A stretch of 58,634 nt of DNA. Source: Streptomyces albipurpureus. GTDB lineage: Bacteria > Actinomycetota > Actinomycetes > Streptomycetales > Streptomycetaceae. Positions within the stretch are counted from its first letter, which is position 1, and each line of letters begins with the position of its first letter. The translations under genes and the position numbers were made by a program. The notes beneath the pieces were generated by a model. That model was not told the DNA's origin and made no database searches. It worked only from the letters and a program-made list of their open reading frames with translations. Positions 50,148-57,996 of this stretch are shown piece by piece. The stretch is from the NCBI RefSeq assembly GCF_023701525.1, contig NZ_JAMQAW010000078.1, forward strand, positions 50,537 to 109,170, read 5' to 3'.

Positions 50148-52201
50148 GCGCTGACTCTCAATACGAGTACCGGGCCGCCGCAGAGGCCTTGCGCGCCCTC
50201 GACCGTTCCCGCGCTCCCCGTAACGAGGTCCACCACTCGTGTCCCGGGTTCGACGGCGGTGCCCACGGCTGACCGGACCGCGTCCCACGAGCACGTCTTC
50301 TCGGGGATGACGACAACGCCGTCACCGAAGTCGATCCAGGTCAAATCATCGGACCGGTGCTGGGCCAGGGAGGACGCACGACCTGTCCGCTTTGGCAGTG
50401 CCGCCGTGAGGTGCTTGGCGACCAACCCCGCCGAGCGCAGGTTGGAGCGGCGGTCGACCAATCCGTTCCGCGGGAAGTAGCCGCGGTCCATGTCGCCGAA
50501 GGTGTCGAGGTTGATCTCGAGGCTGTGGAGCTCATGCGCGGCGACCAGCGTCTCCGCGACCCGGCTGGCAGTTGTGCGGTCGTCGTGCTCGGACGAGCCC
50601 GGGTGGTCGGCGGCGAGCTTGACGAGCACCGTGGCACGGAGCCCAAGGCCGGCCACCAACTCGTCGATGGCAGCAAGGGAGTGCACGGGGCTCTCGCTCC
50701 TCGCTACCGTGAACGCCAGCCCTGACACGGCGTCGCCAAAGCCTGCCGTGGCAATCAGCTCCTGCAAAACCGCCTGGTCGTCGAGGGTGAAGCCGTGGCG
50801 GACATGGTGTGCGTAGTCGTCGCCTCCGTGTTCGTCGTTGGCAGAGGTCCTCACCGCCGACAGGTGCACGGGGAGCCCCGTCGTACGGCTGATCCGGGAG
50901 ATCTCCGTGAAGCGCGTGGTCAGCTGGCTGGGCGGGAGGATGACCTCCAGCGAGCTCACGAACCATCGGCACTCCGTCAAGAGGCTTACGGCCTCGTTGC
51001 CGGGCACGCCGTAGGTGAACACCTGGAACTGGTGGCCGGAGTGCGCGAGCTCCTCCATCCGGCCCCGGATCCGGTCGTCGAGCAGATCCTGGACCGGCAC
51101 CCGCAGCCGGTTGATGCCCATCTCCCACATCGCCATGAGGGGGTAGTCGTTGCGAACTGTCTTGCGCGCGAATTCGTCGACCACGCCCGAGTAGGGGATC
51201 TGCGTCTCCTCGGTCCAGAGCTGACGGGCGTCGACCCCCACCGCGGACGGCTGCTCGGCCGCGACCAGCAGTGACCGCCCGTCCGACCCGCCCGCTGACG
51301 CCTGCGCGTCGTCGTGACGGAGGTAGTCCCGGACCACCCGGGTGACGTGCCGGTCCGGATAGACCTCGACCAGGAAGAACCCCAACTTGGCGGTGTCGTT
51401 CCGTCCGTACTCGTGCCCTTCCTCGGGTGCGATCCGACTGAATTCGCTGTAGTCGTGCCGCACGAAAGCCACAGACGGAGCGACGTAGTGGTCGCTGTCG
51501 CGGTGCCGGTTGTAGAAGAAGTTGTGGACGTGCCCGCCGAACGCCCCCTCCACCCGGAACTCGGCGAACCTGTCCAGGAGCCACGACCGGGCCGGCTCAT
51601 CGATGTTGTCGTAGTGCCCGATCTCCGTGGGCGACGTGATGAAAGCCGGGTAGTGCGTGAACGCGAAGGTGCGCTGTTCCCTGCTGCGCTGCAGATCGTC
51701 CTCAAGCCAGGTCCTCTGCTGCTGCTCGGCAACGAGACCCGAGTTCAGGAGCTGGGCGTTGATGACGACGAAGTGACATCCTCCGTGGTCGAAGGAGTAG
51801 TAGTCGCGTCCGAAGATGGACCGGTACTTCTCAAGGAAGGGCTCGGTCACACTCTTCGCGGGAAGCCACTCCCCCGGCTTGTCCCCCACATCGTGGTTGC
51901 CCGGCACGAGGTAGAGCGGACATGCCAGCCCGGAGTAGATCTCCTGGAAGCTGGTCGCCGCCGTCGTGAAGGTCTCCAGCGCGGGCACGGGATGGACGAG
52001 GTCTCCAAGGTGGACGACGAAATCCGGCGACAGGCGGTTGAGCTCCGCGACCGCGCGCCGGGACCGCTCATTGGCTAGGCGATTACTCGCCCACGGCGAA
52101 GAGGAGTGGTCGTCACCGGGATTGACGTGCGAATCCGCAATCACAGCGAAAGTGAAAAGCAGGTCTGCGGGCGCACGGTCACGCGAAATCGGACTGGTCA
52201 T
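50144..52201 (-). CDS. Calcineurin-like metallophosphoesterase with a large uncharacterised C-terminal domain
   Basis: This 685-aa protein starts at ATG 52199-52201 (GGAG 6 bases upstream; a GTG four codons earlier is possible). Residues 15-310 are a calcineurin-like phosphoesterase with all metal motifs: D23/H25 (VIADSHV), D67 (VHLGDLVHP), GNHD 101-104, H183 (FTHYPAF) and GGHVHN 222-227. No signal peptide is seen. Residues about 330-685 are a second domain with alternating strand/helix pattern (MGINRLRVPVQDLLDDRIRG, FQVFTYGVPGNEAVSLL, SLEINLDTFGDMDRGYFPRN), perhaps a TIM-barrel-like fold I cannot name. It is first in the operon with the AtoE-type transporter and phosphotriesterase-like enzyme. 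A phosphodiester or phosphonate-ester substrate is inferred. Confidence 0.8.
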   Translation of the reverse strand: MTSPISRDRAPADLLFTFAVIADSHVNPGDDHSSSPWASNRLANERSRRAVAELNRLSPDFVVHLGDLVHPVPALETFTTAATSFQEIYSGLACPLYLVPGNHDVGDKPGEWLPAKSVTEPFLEKYRSIFGRDYYSFDHGGCHFVVINAQLLNSGLVAEQQQRTWLEDDLQRSREQRTFAFTHYPAFITSPTEIGHYDNIDEPARSWLLDRFAEFRVEGAFGGHVHNFFYNRHRDSDHYVAPSVAFVRHDYSEFSRIAPEEGHEYGRNDTAKLGFFLVEVYPDRHVTRVVRDYLRHDDAQASAGGSDGRSLLVAAEQPSAVGVDARQLWTEETQIPYSGVVDEFARKTVRNDYPLMAMWEMGINRLRVPVQDLLDDRIRGRMEELAHSGHQFQVFTYGVPGNEAVSLLTECRWFVSSLEVILPPSQLTTRFTEISRISRTTGLPVHLSAVRTSANDEHGGDDYAHHVRHGFTLDDQAVLQELIATAGFGDAVSGLAFTVARSESPVHSLAAIDELVAGLGLRATVLVKLAADHPGSSEHDDRTTASRVAETLVAAHELHSLEINLDTFGDMDRGYFPRNGLVDRRSNLRSAGLVAKHLTAALPKRTGRASSLAQHRSDDLTWIDFGDGVVVIPEKTCSWDAVRSAVGTAVEPGTRVVDLVTGSAGTVEGAQGLCGGPVLVLRVSA

Positions 52202-52512
52202 CAATTTCTCCACCTCGACTCGTCAGGCATGTGCGCACAGCAAACTGCCGACTACCTTCGAGGGTCAACACGGAAATTCCTATGGCCGCCCATAGGCCGA
52301 ATCAATGGCCCCCCTTTAGACGCCGATTTTCGAGGGGAACGCGCCCTGTGCCGCGAGCAGCGCGTCGTCTCAATATGGTTACTGACGCGCGCAGTTCCGG
52401 TCTGAGACTGGCTGCCCTGCTCTTGAGACAGCCCTAGCTGAGTGGTTGCATCCCGCAGCACTGGTGAGACCGCCCACGTTCCGGCACACCATGTCGATTG
52501 GGACCCTTCTAC
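52202..52512. promoter_or_regulatory. Promoter region of the metallophosphoesterase operon with inverted repeat
   Basis: The 311 bases between the operon start and the IS630 element hold no gene. A 7-bp inverted repeat CCTATGG-ccgc-CCATAGG lies at 52279-52296, about 80 bases upstream of the start, where a LysR-type or other dimeric regulator could bind. The region just upstream of the gene is also relatively AT-rich. Confidence 0.4.
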
Positions 52513-53668
52513 TGATCCTTTCGTAAGTTCGGTGGGTGTGGTGACGGTTTGGACGGGAGGCTGTCGGGGTGGCTTATCGACCTTCGTCTTCTGCGCCCGG
52601 TTCTTCGCTTCCTCCTTTGTCGAGGCCGCAGTTGGCGGAGGCGCGGCGTGTTCGGGCAGTTGAGTTGTTCGAGGACGGTGTCTCGAATGCGGAGATCGCG
52701 CGGGCGGTGGGGGTGTGCGTGGAGAGTGTGCGGCGGTGGCGGCGGGTGTGGGAGGAGGGTGGTGTTTCGGCCCTGCGCCGGTGTTCGGCCACCGGTCGTC
52801 CGCCCAAGCTGGACGACGCCCAGGTCGAGACGGTCCGGGGCGCGTTGGAGCAAGGTGCTCAGGCTCATGGTTTCGAGGCCGATCTGTGGACCCTGGAGCG
52901 AGTCGGCGCGGTCGTGGAGCGGGTGACGGGAGTGGTGTTGTCGAGGGCGTCGGTGTGGCGGTTGCTGACCTGCCGGCTCGGATGGAGCTTGCAACGGCCC
53001 GAGCGTCGGGCGGCCGAGCGGGACGAGTCGGAGATCGCCCGCTGGATCGCACACGAGTGGCCGCGCATCAAAAGGGGGCCGTGAACACACGTGCCTGGAT
53101 CGTCTTCCTCGACGAATCAGGCGTCTCCCCGCTCCCTCAGATCCGCCGCACCTACGCACCCCGAGGTCGGACCCCGCTGCTGCGGCACCGGCTGAACTGG
53201 AAGCACGCGTCGATGGCCGGGGCCCTGGGCTACCACGCCACCGACCCCGATCGAGGGGCCCGCCTGAGCTTCCACCTCAAGCCCGGCAGCTACGACACCG
53301 TCGGGCTCATCGAAGTCCTGGAGCAGATGAAGGTGTTCTACCGCGGTAAGCGAGTGGTCCTGGTCCGGGACGGCCTGTCCGCCAACTGGAGCCGGGCAAT
53401 GCGGGGATAGGTCGCCGAGCAGGACTGGCTCACCCTGGAACGATCACTTGCCTACGCACCCCAACTGAACCCGGTCGAGTTGTTGTGGTCCTCACTCAAG
53501 AAACGCGAACTCGCCAACCTCGTCGGCGACCACCTCGCCGACGTCGCAGACGCCACCGAACAAGGCATCCACCGCATCCACCACAACCCACAACCGCCAT
53601 GGTCATTCCTCGCCCACACCGGCCTCACCATCCACCCACCACACCCACCGAACTTACGAAAAGATCAG
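52513..53668 (+). mobile_element. IS630-family insertion sequence
   Basis: The ends are 32-bp inverted repeats beginning ctgatcctttcgtaagttcg on the left (52513-52544) and ctgatcttttcgtaagttcg on the complementary right end (53637-53668), one mismatch in all, flanked by TA on both sides (52511-52512 and 53669-53670), the hallmark duplication of IS630/mariner elements. Removing the IS restores GGGACC-cttctaagt-GGTCCC, so it inserted into the loop of a hairpin. Confidence 0.85.
52569..53084 (+). CDS. IS630 transposase, ORF A (HTH part)
   Basis: This 171-aa frame begins MAYRPSSSAPGSSLPPL. It contains the helix-turn-helix RVRAVELFEDGVSNAEIARA and VCVESVRRWRRVWEEGG, then a second winged region (VTGVVLSRASVWRLLTCRLG). 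It ends at 53084 just after aaaaggggg. The catalytic part follows in the -1 frame from this run, so a programmed -1 frameshift, or a simple mutation, joins the two. No ribosome site is obvious at the B frame, which favours frameshifting. Confidence 0.75.
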   Translation: MAYRPSSSAPGSSLPPLSRPQLAEARRVRAVELFEDGVSNAEIARAVGVCVESVRRWRRVWEEGGVSALRRCSATGRPPKLDDAQVETVRGALEQGAQAHGFEADLWTLERVGAVVERVTGVVLSRASVWRLLTCRLGWSLQRPERRAAERDESEIARWIAHEWPRIKRGP

Positions 53669-53671
53669 TAA
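53072..53671 (+). pseudogene. IS630 transposase, ORF B (catalytic part) with in-frame TAG
   Basis: Read in the -1 frame, RAWIVFLDESGVSPLPQIRR has the first Asp, GKRVVLVRDGLSANWSRAM the second and YAPQLNPVELLWSSLKKREL the Glu of the DDE triad. TAG at 53408-53410 replaces what should be a Trp codon (MRG-W-VAEQDW), after which the same frame continues to NLRKDQ. The final stop TAA (53669-53671) is formed by the duplicated TA plus the next base. With the TAG the element is inactive. Confidence 0.7.
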
Positions 53672-53704
53672 GTGGTCCCTTCCGGAAGTCCTTCGGGGGG
53701 TTGA

Positions 53705-53930
53705 TCAGGCTGCCAGGGCGACGGAGGAATCTTGGTGTCGGTCGGCGGGTGTGTGCCGGTCGAGTCGGGCCAGCAGATCGTCCAGGTCGGAGGTGGTGAA
53801 CCTCCACTGGAACGGCTGTGCCGTGGCGTTATAGCGGTCTTCGAATGCTCGGAGCCGGCCCCCGACCTGGGTCAGGTAGGCGAAGTCGTTGGGTGAGACG
53901 ACCTTGCGCTGCACCACGGAGAAGTAGCGC
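53705..53930 (-). pseudogene. C-terminal fragment of another IS630-type transposase
   Basis: The minus strand reads RYFSVVQRKVVSPNDF, GRLRAFEDRYNATAQPFQWR and FTTSDLDDLLARLDRHTPAD. This is the conserved tail of a second IS630 subgroup (YNATAQPFxWRFT), different from the element at 52513. Nothing upstream of RYFSVV remains. Confidence 0.65.
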
Positions 53931-54136
53931 TAACCTCGCTCTCCGGTCTGCGGGCTGTTCTTGATGCGGTCGCTGGTGCGGAGGTGTTTCATGGCGATGT
54001 GATGGATCCGGAATGCTGCGTCACGGACGTTGAAGGCAATCCCGAAACAGATCACCGCGAAGATCCCCGGCCATGCCGCACTCGCGTAGCCTCCTGCGTC
54101 GCTGACAGCGTTTGTGAGTTCGCTGGTCGACAGCAT
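53930..54136 (-). CDS. Small putative membrane protein
   Basis: ATG 54134-54136 with GGGGAC upstream starts a 68-aa protein. One hydrophobic segment (AAWPGIFAVICFGIAFNV) is followed by RIHHIAMKHLRTSDRIKN and a polar tail. The tail touches the IS630-type fragment, so the original C-terminus may have been lost. No family is recognised. Confidence 0.4.
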   Translation of the reverse strand: MLSTSELTNAVSDAGGYASAAWPGIFAVICFGIAFNVRDAAFRIHHIAMKHLRTSDRIKNSPQTGERG

Positions 54137-54287
54137 TCGTATGTCCCCTCAGTGGCGGTGGGGGCTGCCGTTGGGTCGGCGCGGCGGTCAGAGTGCTGGA
54201 GTCCTCGGCGGGCGACTTCGTGGACGGCACCTCTCGTACAGGGTCAGGCGGGCCGGGAGTCAGGTCGGCGTGGGGGTGAGCGCCCCG

Positions 54288-54920
54288 CTAGCGCACGCTC
54301 CAGGCGAACCCGTCCGGGTCGGTAAAGGTGTCGACGGTGTTGCCGAGGACGAGGCGGTGCGAGCCGGTGCCGTCGGCGGGGACGCCGAGGTCCTTGGCAA
54401 GGGAACGGCGCTTGTACAGCGCCAGCTTGATGGAGCCGGACTCGTCGGAGGTGAACTCGGTGTACTTGCCGCCGAAGCTCCTGGCCACGGTCAGGCCCCG
54501 GCCGACGTAGAACTGCTTGCTGGCCTTCACGTCCTCGACGCCGAGCAGGAGCACGATCTCGTCGATCTCACGAGTGGCGGGGCCGGTGTCCTTCTTCGCC
54601 GCTGTGGCGATCTTCCAGATCGTCCCGTCTGGGGCCTGGACGACGCCGCCGTAGCCCCACAGCGACTTCGTGGCGGGCTTCAGCACCGTGGCGCCGGCGT
54701 CCAGGGCGGCGACGACGAAGCTGTCGACGGTGGCCGGCTGGGACACCGTGAGCGCCAGGGTGAAGCCGCGGAATCCGGTGGAGTGCGCCTCGGACGCCCG
54801 CAGGCGTATGTACGTGTCCACTCCGAAGGCGCTGGAGAAGCGGCGGGCGGCCTCGGGGTCGGCCACCTCAAGCGTGACGGATGCGAGGGATGCGGTGGAA
54901 GCGGTGATTGCCATGGCCAT
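54288..54920 (-). CDS. Glyoxalase/VOC-superfamily protein
   Basis: This 210-aa cytosolic protein is started at the ATG at 54918-54920 (MAMAITASTASLASVTLEVA); a second ATG lies two codons later. It has two vicinal-oxygen-chelate modules: residues 12-105 (VTLEVADPEAARRFSSAFGV, SLWGYGGVVQAPDGTIWKIA) and about 120-210 (EIVLLLGVEDVKASKQFYVG, TVDTFTDPDGFAWSVR). Many relatives bind or inactivate small molecules, and several are annotated only as glyoxalase. It starts 4 bases after the stop of an AraC-type regulator gene, so the two form an operon. Confidence 0.8.
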   Translation of the reverse strand: MAMAITASTASLASVTLEVADPEAARRFSSAFGVDTYIRLRASEAHSTGFRGFTLALTVSQPATVDSFVVAALDAGATVLKPATKSLWGYGGVVQAPDGTIWKIATAAKKDTGPATREIDEIVLLLGVEDVKASKQFYVGRGLTVARSFGGKYTEFTSDESGSIKLALYKRRSLAKDLGVPADGTGSHRLVLGNTVDTFTDPDGFAWSVR

Positions 54921-54924
54921 CACG

Positions 54925-55326
54925 CTAGGGGCTGCTCGGTGGCCGTGACTTCTCGATTCCTGACCGGTCTTGCGACTTGTTTCGCCACGCACGCCGGCAT
55001 CCCCTCCACCCTGATCGCCGACCCCCATCGCGGGCCGTACCCGCAGCATCGGCACGGTCGGCCGCCGCATCCGCAGCCTGGCGCCGGAAGATCCCTGGCG
55101 ATATTCCGACGAGCTCGGTGAAGCGGGTGGTGAACGTGCCCAGCGACGCGCAGTCGACCGCGAAGCAGACCTCGGTGACGCTGAGGTCGCCCCGCCGCAG
55201 CAGCGCCGTCGCGCGCTCGATGCGACGCGTCATCAGATACGCGTACGGCGACTCACCGTAGGCGGACCTGAACTGACGGCTGAGGTGCCCGGCGGACATG
55301 TTCACACCGCGGGCGAGCGCCTCCAC
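54925..55326 (-). CDS. AraC-family transcriptional regulator
   Basis: The typical AraC DNA-binding domain with two HTH motifs is present: VEALARGVNMSAGHLSRQFR, YGESPYAYLMTRRIERATAL and EVCFAVDCASLGTFTTRFTE-LVG. I give the GTG at 55324-55326. However, family-like residues (LQLRRLRRVRDRIDREYAQP) continue upstream in the same frame to about 55392, where no start codon exists, while ATG 55413-55415 with GGAGG upstream lies in another frame. A one-base indel near 55400 is likely. The tail after GIFRRQAA is Arg/Asp-rich and weakly conserved. It probably activates the glyoxalase gene right behind it. Confidence 0.7.
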   Translation of the reverse strand: MEALARGVNMSAGHLSRQFRSAYGESPYAYLMTRRIERATALLRRGDLSVTEVCFAVDCASLGTFTTRFTELVGISPGIFRRQAADAAADRADAAGTARDGGRRSGWRGCRRAWRNKSQDRSGIEKSRPPSSP

Positions 55327-55437
55327 GTTCAGCGGCTGCGCGTACTCCCTGTCGATCCGGTCGCGGACGCGGCGCAGCCGCCGCAGCTGTAGATCGTGTG
55401 GCCATGGGGAGACATCCCGCCTCCTGAGGCCGGGCGG

Positions 55438-56313
55438 TCAGATTCTGTTGCGGGTGGTGATGAAGGCGGCCCACTCGTCGGCGGACCGGGCAATCGAGTC
55501 GGCCGTGGCCTTTTGCTCGGCGGCGAGGTCGTGCCAGCGCCGTGCCTCGGCCCGCGCGAGCACGGCTACAGCCTTCGGGTCTGCCACCGTCCAGCCCGGT
55601 ACCCGGGCCGCCCACTGCCACGCCTGCTCGGGGGAGTGCCCGCCGGTGGAAACCAGCCGCATCCCCCACAGTGCCGTGTCGATCCAGGCCGGGCCGACCG
55701 TAGCCCAGGACCAGTCGACCAGGCATGCCCGTCCGCCGTCCTCCACAAGGACGTTGGTCGAGGCCGGATCGGTGTGCAACAGCCGTGAACCGGCAAGAAG
55801 CTCCCGGTCGCCGTCGGCGCAGTAGTAGCCCCAGCGGTCCCAAGCAGTGGGCAGCCGCACTCCGGGCGGCGCGGGCAGCGGCGCCAGCTCGGCCAGCGCC
55901 GCACAAACCGGCGCCAGGTCTGGCGAGCCCGGCACGAAATCCGCCTCCCGGCCCGCAACCCCCTCGAAAGCGAGGAGATGCCAGCCGTTCCCGTCCAGAC
56001 GCCACAGGACCCTTGGCGCGCTCGGGGGCAGGTGCGGGTTCACCGCCTCTTCGAGATCCAGCTCGTCCACGGGCGACCAGCCGGGCCCCCACCACGAGTC
56101 GTCCTCCTCAAGGACGGCACCGGGGGCGGGGACACGCTCACGCTGCCCCTTGACGAAGACGAGCGCCCCCGATTCCAGCTCCAGCAGGGAAGCGATCCCG
56201 GCCGCAGCCGAGTGCTCGGTGTCGCGGGCGGTGAACGACGCACCGAGGCGCTCCCCGACTGCGCCCCTCACCGCCTCGGGAAGCTGCGCCCAGCGGATGC
56301 GCCCGGACGTCAC
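55438..56313 (-). CDS. Aminoglycoside phosphotransferase-family protein
   Basis: This 291-aa kinase-fold protein starts at the GTG at 56311-56313. LELESGALVFVKGQRERV resembles the ATP-binding lysine strand. LLHTDPASTNVLVEDGGRAC is the catalytic loop, with Asp and Asn in the HTDxxxxN arrangement (HGDxxxxN is the usual form). LVDWSWATVGPAWIDTALWG is the Mg-binding DW motif. The substrate is unknown; such actinomycete proteins phosphorylate small molecules and only some confer antibiotic resistance. A 52-codon ORF ends 1 base upstream of its start. Confidence 0.8.
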   Translation of the reverse strand: MTSGRIRWAQLPEAVRGAVGERLGASFTARDTEHSAAAGIASLLELESGALVFVKGQRERVPAPGAVLEEDDSWWGPGWSPVDELDLEEAVNPHLPPSAPRVLWRLDGNGWHLLAFEGVAGREADFVPGSPDLAPVCAALAELAPLPAPPGVRLPTAWDRWGYYCADGDRELLAGSRLLHTDPASTNVLVEDGGRACLVDWSWATVGPAWIDTALWGMRLVSTGGHSPEQAWQWAARVPGWTVADPKAVAVLARAEARRWHDLAAEQKATADSIARSADEWAAFITTRNRI

Positions 56314-56314
56314 C

Positions 56315-56473
56315 TCAGTTCCCGGGTACGGGCGGCGCGGGCGGGGTCGGGGGAAACGGCGGGTTCTTGTCCGGCGTGACAGGCCCTGGCGGACGTCCGG
56401 CGGGCTTCGGCGTCACGGGCCCCCGCGGCGGCTTCTTCGCTTCGACGATCGTCATGACGAGCAGGGTAGACAT
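56315..56473 (-). CDS. Short proline-rich protein upstream of the phosphotransferase
   Basis: ATG 56471-56473 begins MSTLLVMTIVEAKKPPRGPV and the frame ends 52 codons later (GPVTPDKNPPFPPTPPAPPV) with TGA at 56315-56317, 1 base before the phosphotransferase GTG. The Pro/Lys-rich sequence contains repeated GPVTP. The tight spacing suggests translational coupling. No function is known; it could be a leader peptide or a small structural protein. Confidence 0.4.
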   Translation of the reverse strand: MSTLLVMTIVEAKKPPRGPVTPKPAGRPPGPVTPDKNPPFPPTPPAPPVPGN

Positions 56474-56997
56474 CAGGGCACGGCGTCACGGTCGGCTTTG
56501 CCTCATCGCGGCCGATTCCGGTCATGTCGTGGCCGGATCATCGACCGGCCTGTGGTGCCGGTCCCGGGCCAAGGGCCCCCTGGCCGGACAGGAGCCGACC
56601 GTAGACAGGAAAGCGATCAGGGCCGTGCTGCGGAACTCCGCGCGGACGATCAACGGACGCGACTGCGCGCCCGGCTCCAGGCACCGCCCGGCACCGCGAC
56701 CTCCTCTTTCCCACCATGCCTCCACAGCTCCGGCCCAGGCGGGGAACAGTTCCCGCCGCCCCTCTGGGTGGCGCGGATACGGTGCACTCCTGAGCAGTCG
56801 AAGGTGGATGGGATCGCGGATGCAGCCAAGGGAACTCGAGGAAGCGCTGTGGGCCAGCGTCGACTCCGTGGCCCGGACACCACCGCACACTAGAAGCACG
56901 GCTGCGGCGCTCTCGTCGGCGTGCACCGGGTGGATCTGCCGTCGTGACGGCGGTCGTGGTGGCACGTCTCGGCCACCGTGCTGATGGCGCGGTTGTG
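56474..56997. other. Gene-free half-kilobase
   Basis: Open frames here on both strands lack family resemblance and typical composition. The left end should hold the promoter of the phosphotransferase unit; nothing else is visible. Confidence 0.35.
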
Positions 56998-57261
56998 TCA
57001 GCCCCAGAGGCCGCGCACGACCTGAACTGCGGTCACGACAGCTACCGCTTCGGATACGTAGTACTGCACGATCGACCCCGCTGCGGTGATTTGCCGTCGG
57101 TGCTCCTCCTGACCGCGGCGGGCTGGGCTGGAGCCGTGTCCGTACGGGTTGCTTGCCACCGTCTGGCGCATAGCTGCGTCGAACCGACTCTTGTAGGCGT
57201 CGTCCATTCCGGCGTAGGCCTTCTCGGCTTGGCCGGCGTACTGGATCCGGTACGCGGCCAG
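56998..57261 (-). CDS. RelE/ParE-type toxin-like protein
   Basis: The sequence AAYRIQYAGQAEKAYAGMDD, FDAAMRQTVASNPYGHGSSP, EEHRRQITAAGSIVQYYVSE and AVAVVTAVQVVRGLWG has the length and strand/helix order of a RelE-like mRNA-interferase fold, with PYGHGS and the central IVQYYVS strand. The first recognisable residues lie right after the TGA of the upstream gene, where only a CTG (57259-57261) could start translation. The first ATG, at 57205-57207, would remove the first strand. Either a rare CTG start, reinitiation after the overlapping stop, or readthrough is needed. The upstream gene could encode its antitoxin. Confidence 0.6.
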   Translation of the reverse strand: MAAYRIQYAGQAEKAYAGMDDAYKSRFDAAMRQTVASNPYGHGSSPARRGQEEHRRQITAAGSIVQYYVSEAVAVVTAVQVVRGLWG

Positions 57262-57822
57262 TCAGGCCACCGCCTCGTCGTCATGAGCATGTGGCGGATT
57301 GTCCCGGAGCTGGGCGACGACGGCGTCGGTCTCGGCCGTGACTTCGTCGGGGGTTGCCCATTGGAGAATCGTGTAGTGCAGCAGGTGGGCGGGAGTGGCG
57401 CCGACCTCTGCGTCGAACTGGGCCCGCCGGGTGCCGTCGAGCCGTGTGCGGACCCCGCCGATGGTGGCGGGGATCTCGATGGTTCCCTGTCCCGTGTAGG
57501 GGATGACCCAGACGGGTGCGTCTCCCTCGATGCCGGGCAGGTGGATCTGCTCGCCGCTCTCGTCGGTGACGCCGGTGAAATCTCCGTTCATCAGCCGGGC
57601 CGCACCGTCCGGGTCTTGGGTCCGGACGGCGTCGGGGATGGCTGCTTCGAGGACGACGAACGCCAGGTGCTGACCCGGGGTGCGGGCGAGCTTGTGCTCG
57701 AACGCGGAGAGCGGGTCCGCGTGCAGCTGAGCGCGGATTCCGTCCGGGGTGGAGGGCATCGCTACCGTTCCTCCGGCGAGCGGGACGTTCCAGATCGGAT
57801 CTCCGGGGTCGTTCAGTCCCAT
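57262..57822 (-). CDS. Protein with two tandem homologous domains, possible antitoxin partner
   Basis: This 186-aa acidic protein starts at an ATG with GGGAGA 4 bases upstream. It consists of two repeats of about 70 residues. The first runs from PIWNVPLAGGTVAMPSTPDG through AFEHKLARTPGQHLAFVVLE to PDAVRTQDPDGAARL. The second runs from PVWVIPYTGQGTIEIPATIG through QFDAEVGATPAHLLHYTILQ to PDEVTAETDAVVAQL. No HTH or other known DNA-binding motif is seen. The stop is followed without a gap by the RelE-like frame, so they are co-transcribed. Function as antitoxin is inferred only from this arrangement. Confidence 0.65.
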   Translation of the reverse strand: MGLNDPGDPIWNVPLAGGTVAMPSTPDGIRAQLHADPLSAFEHKLARTPGQHLAFVVLEAAIPDAVRTQDPDGAARLMNGDFTGVTDESGEQIHLPGIEGDAPVWVIPYTGQGTIEIPATIGGVRTRLDGTRRAQFDAEVGATPAHLLHYTILQWATPDEVTAETDAVVAQLRDNPPHAHDDEAVA

Positions 57823-57996
57823 GAGTTCTCCCTCGGGCGGGCTCGTGTCCAGGAAGGCACGGTAGTGGCGCTGGGCCTGTTCTCAAGCGAGGACGCCGGG
57901 GTTACATACGATCGGGTGAACTCGCGGTCCGATCCGCCTGGGCCCCTCCCACCCCGGGCGAGTTTGCGCGGGAGGGGCGGTCTGTGGCCGGAGTGA

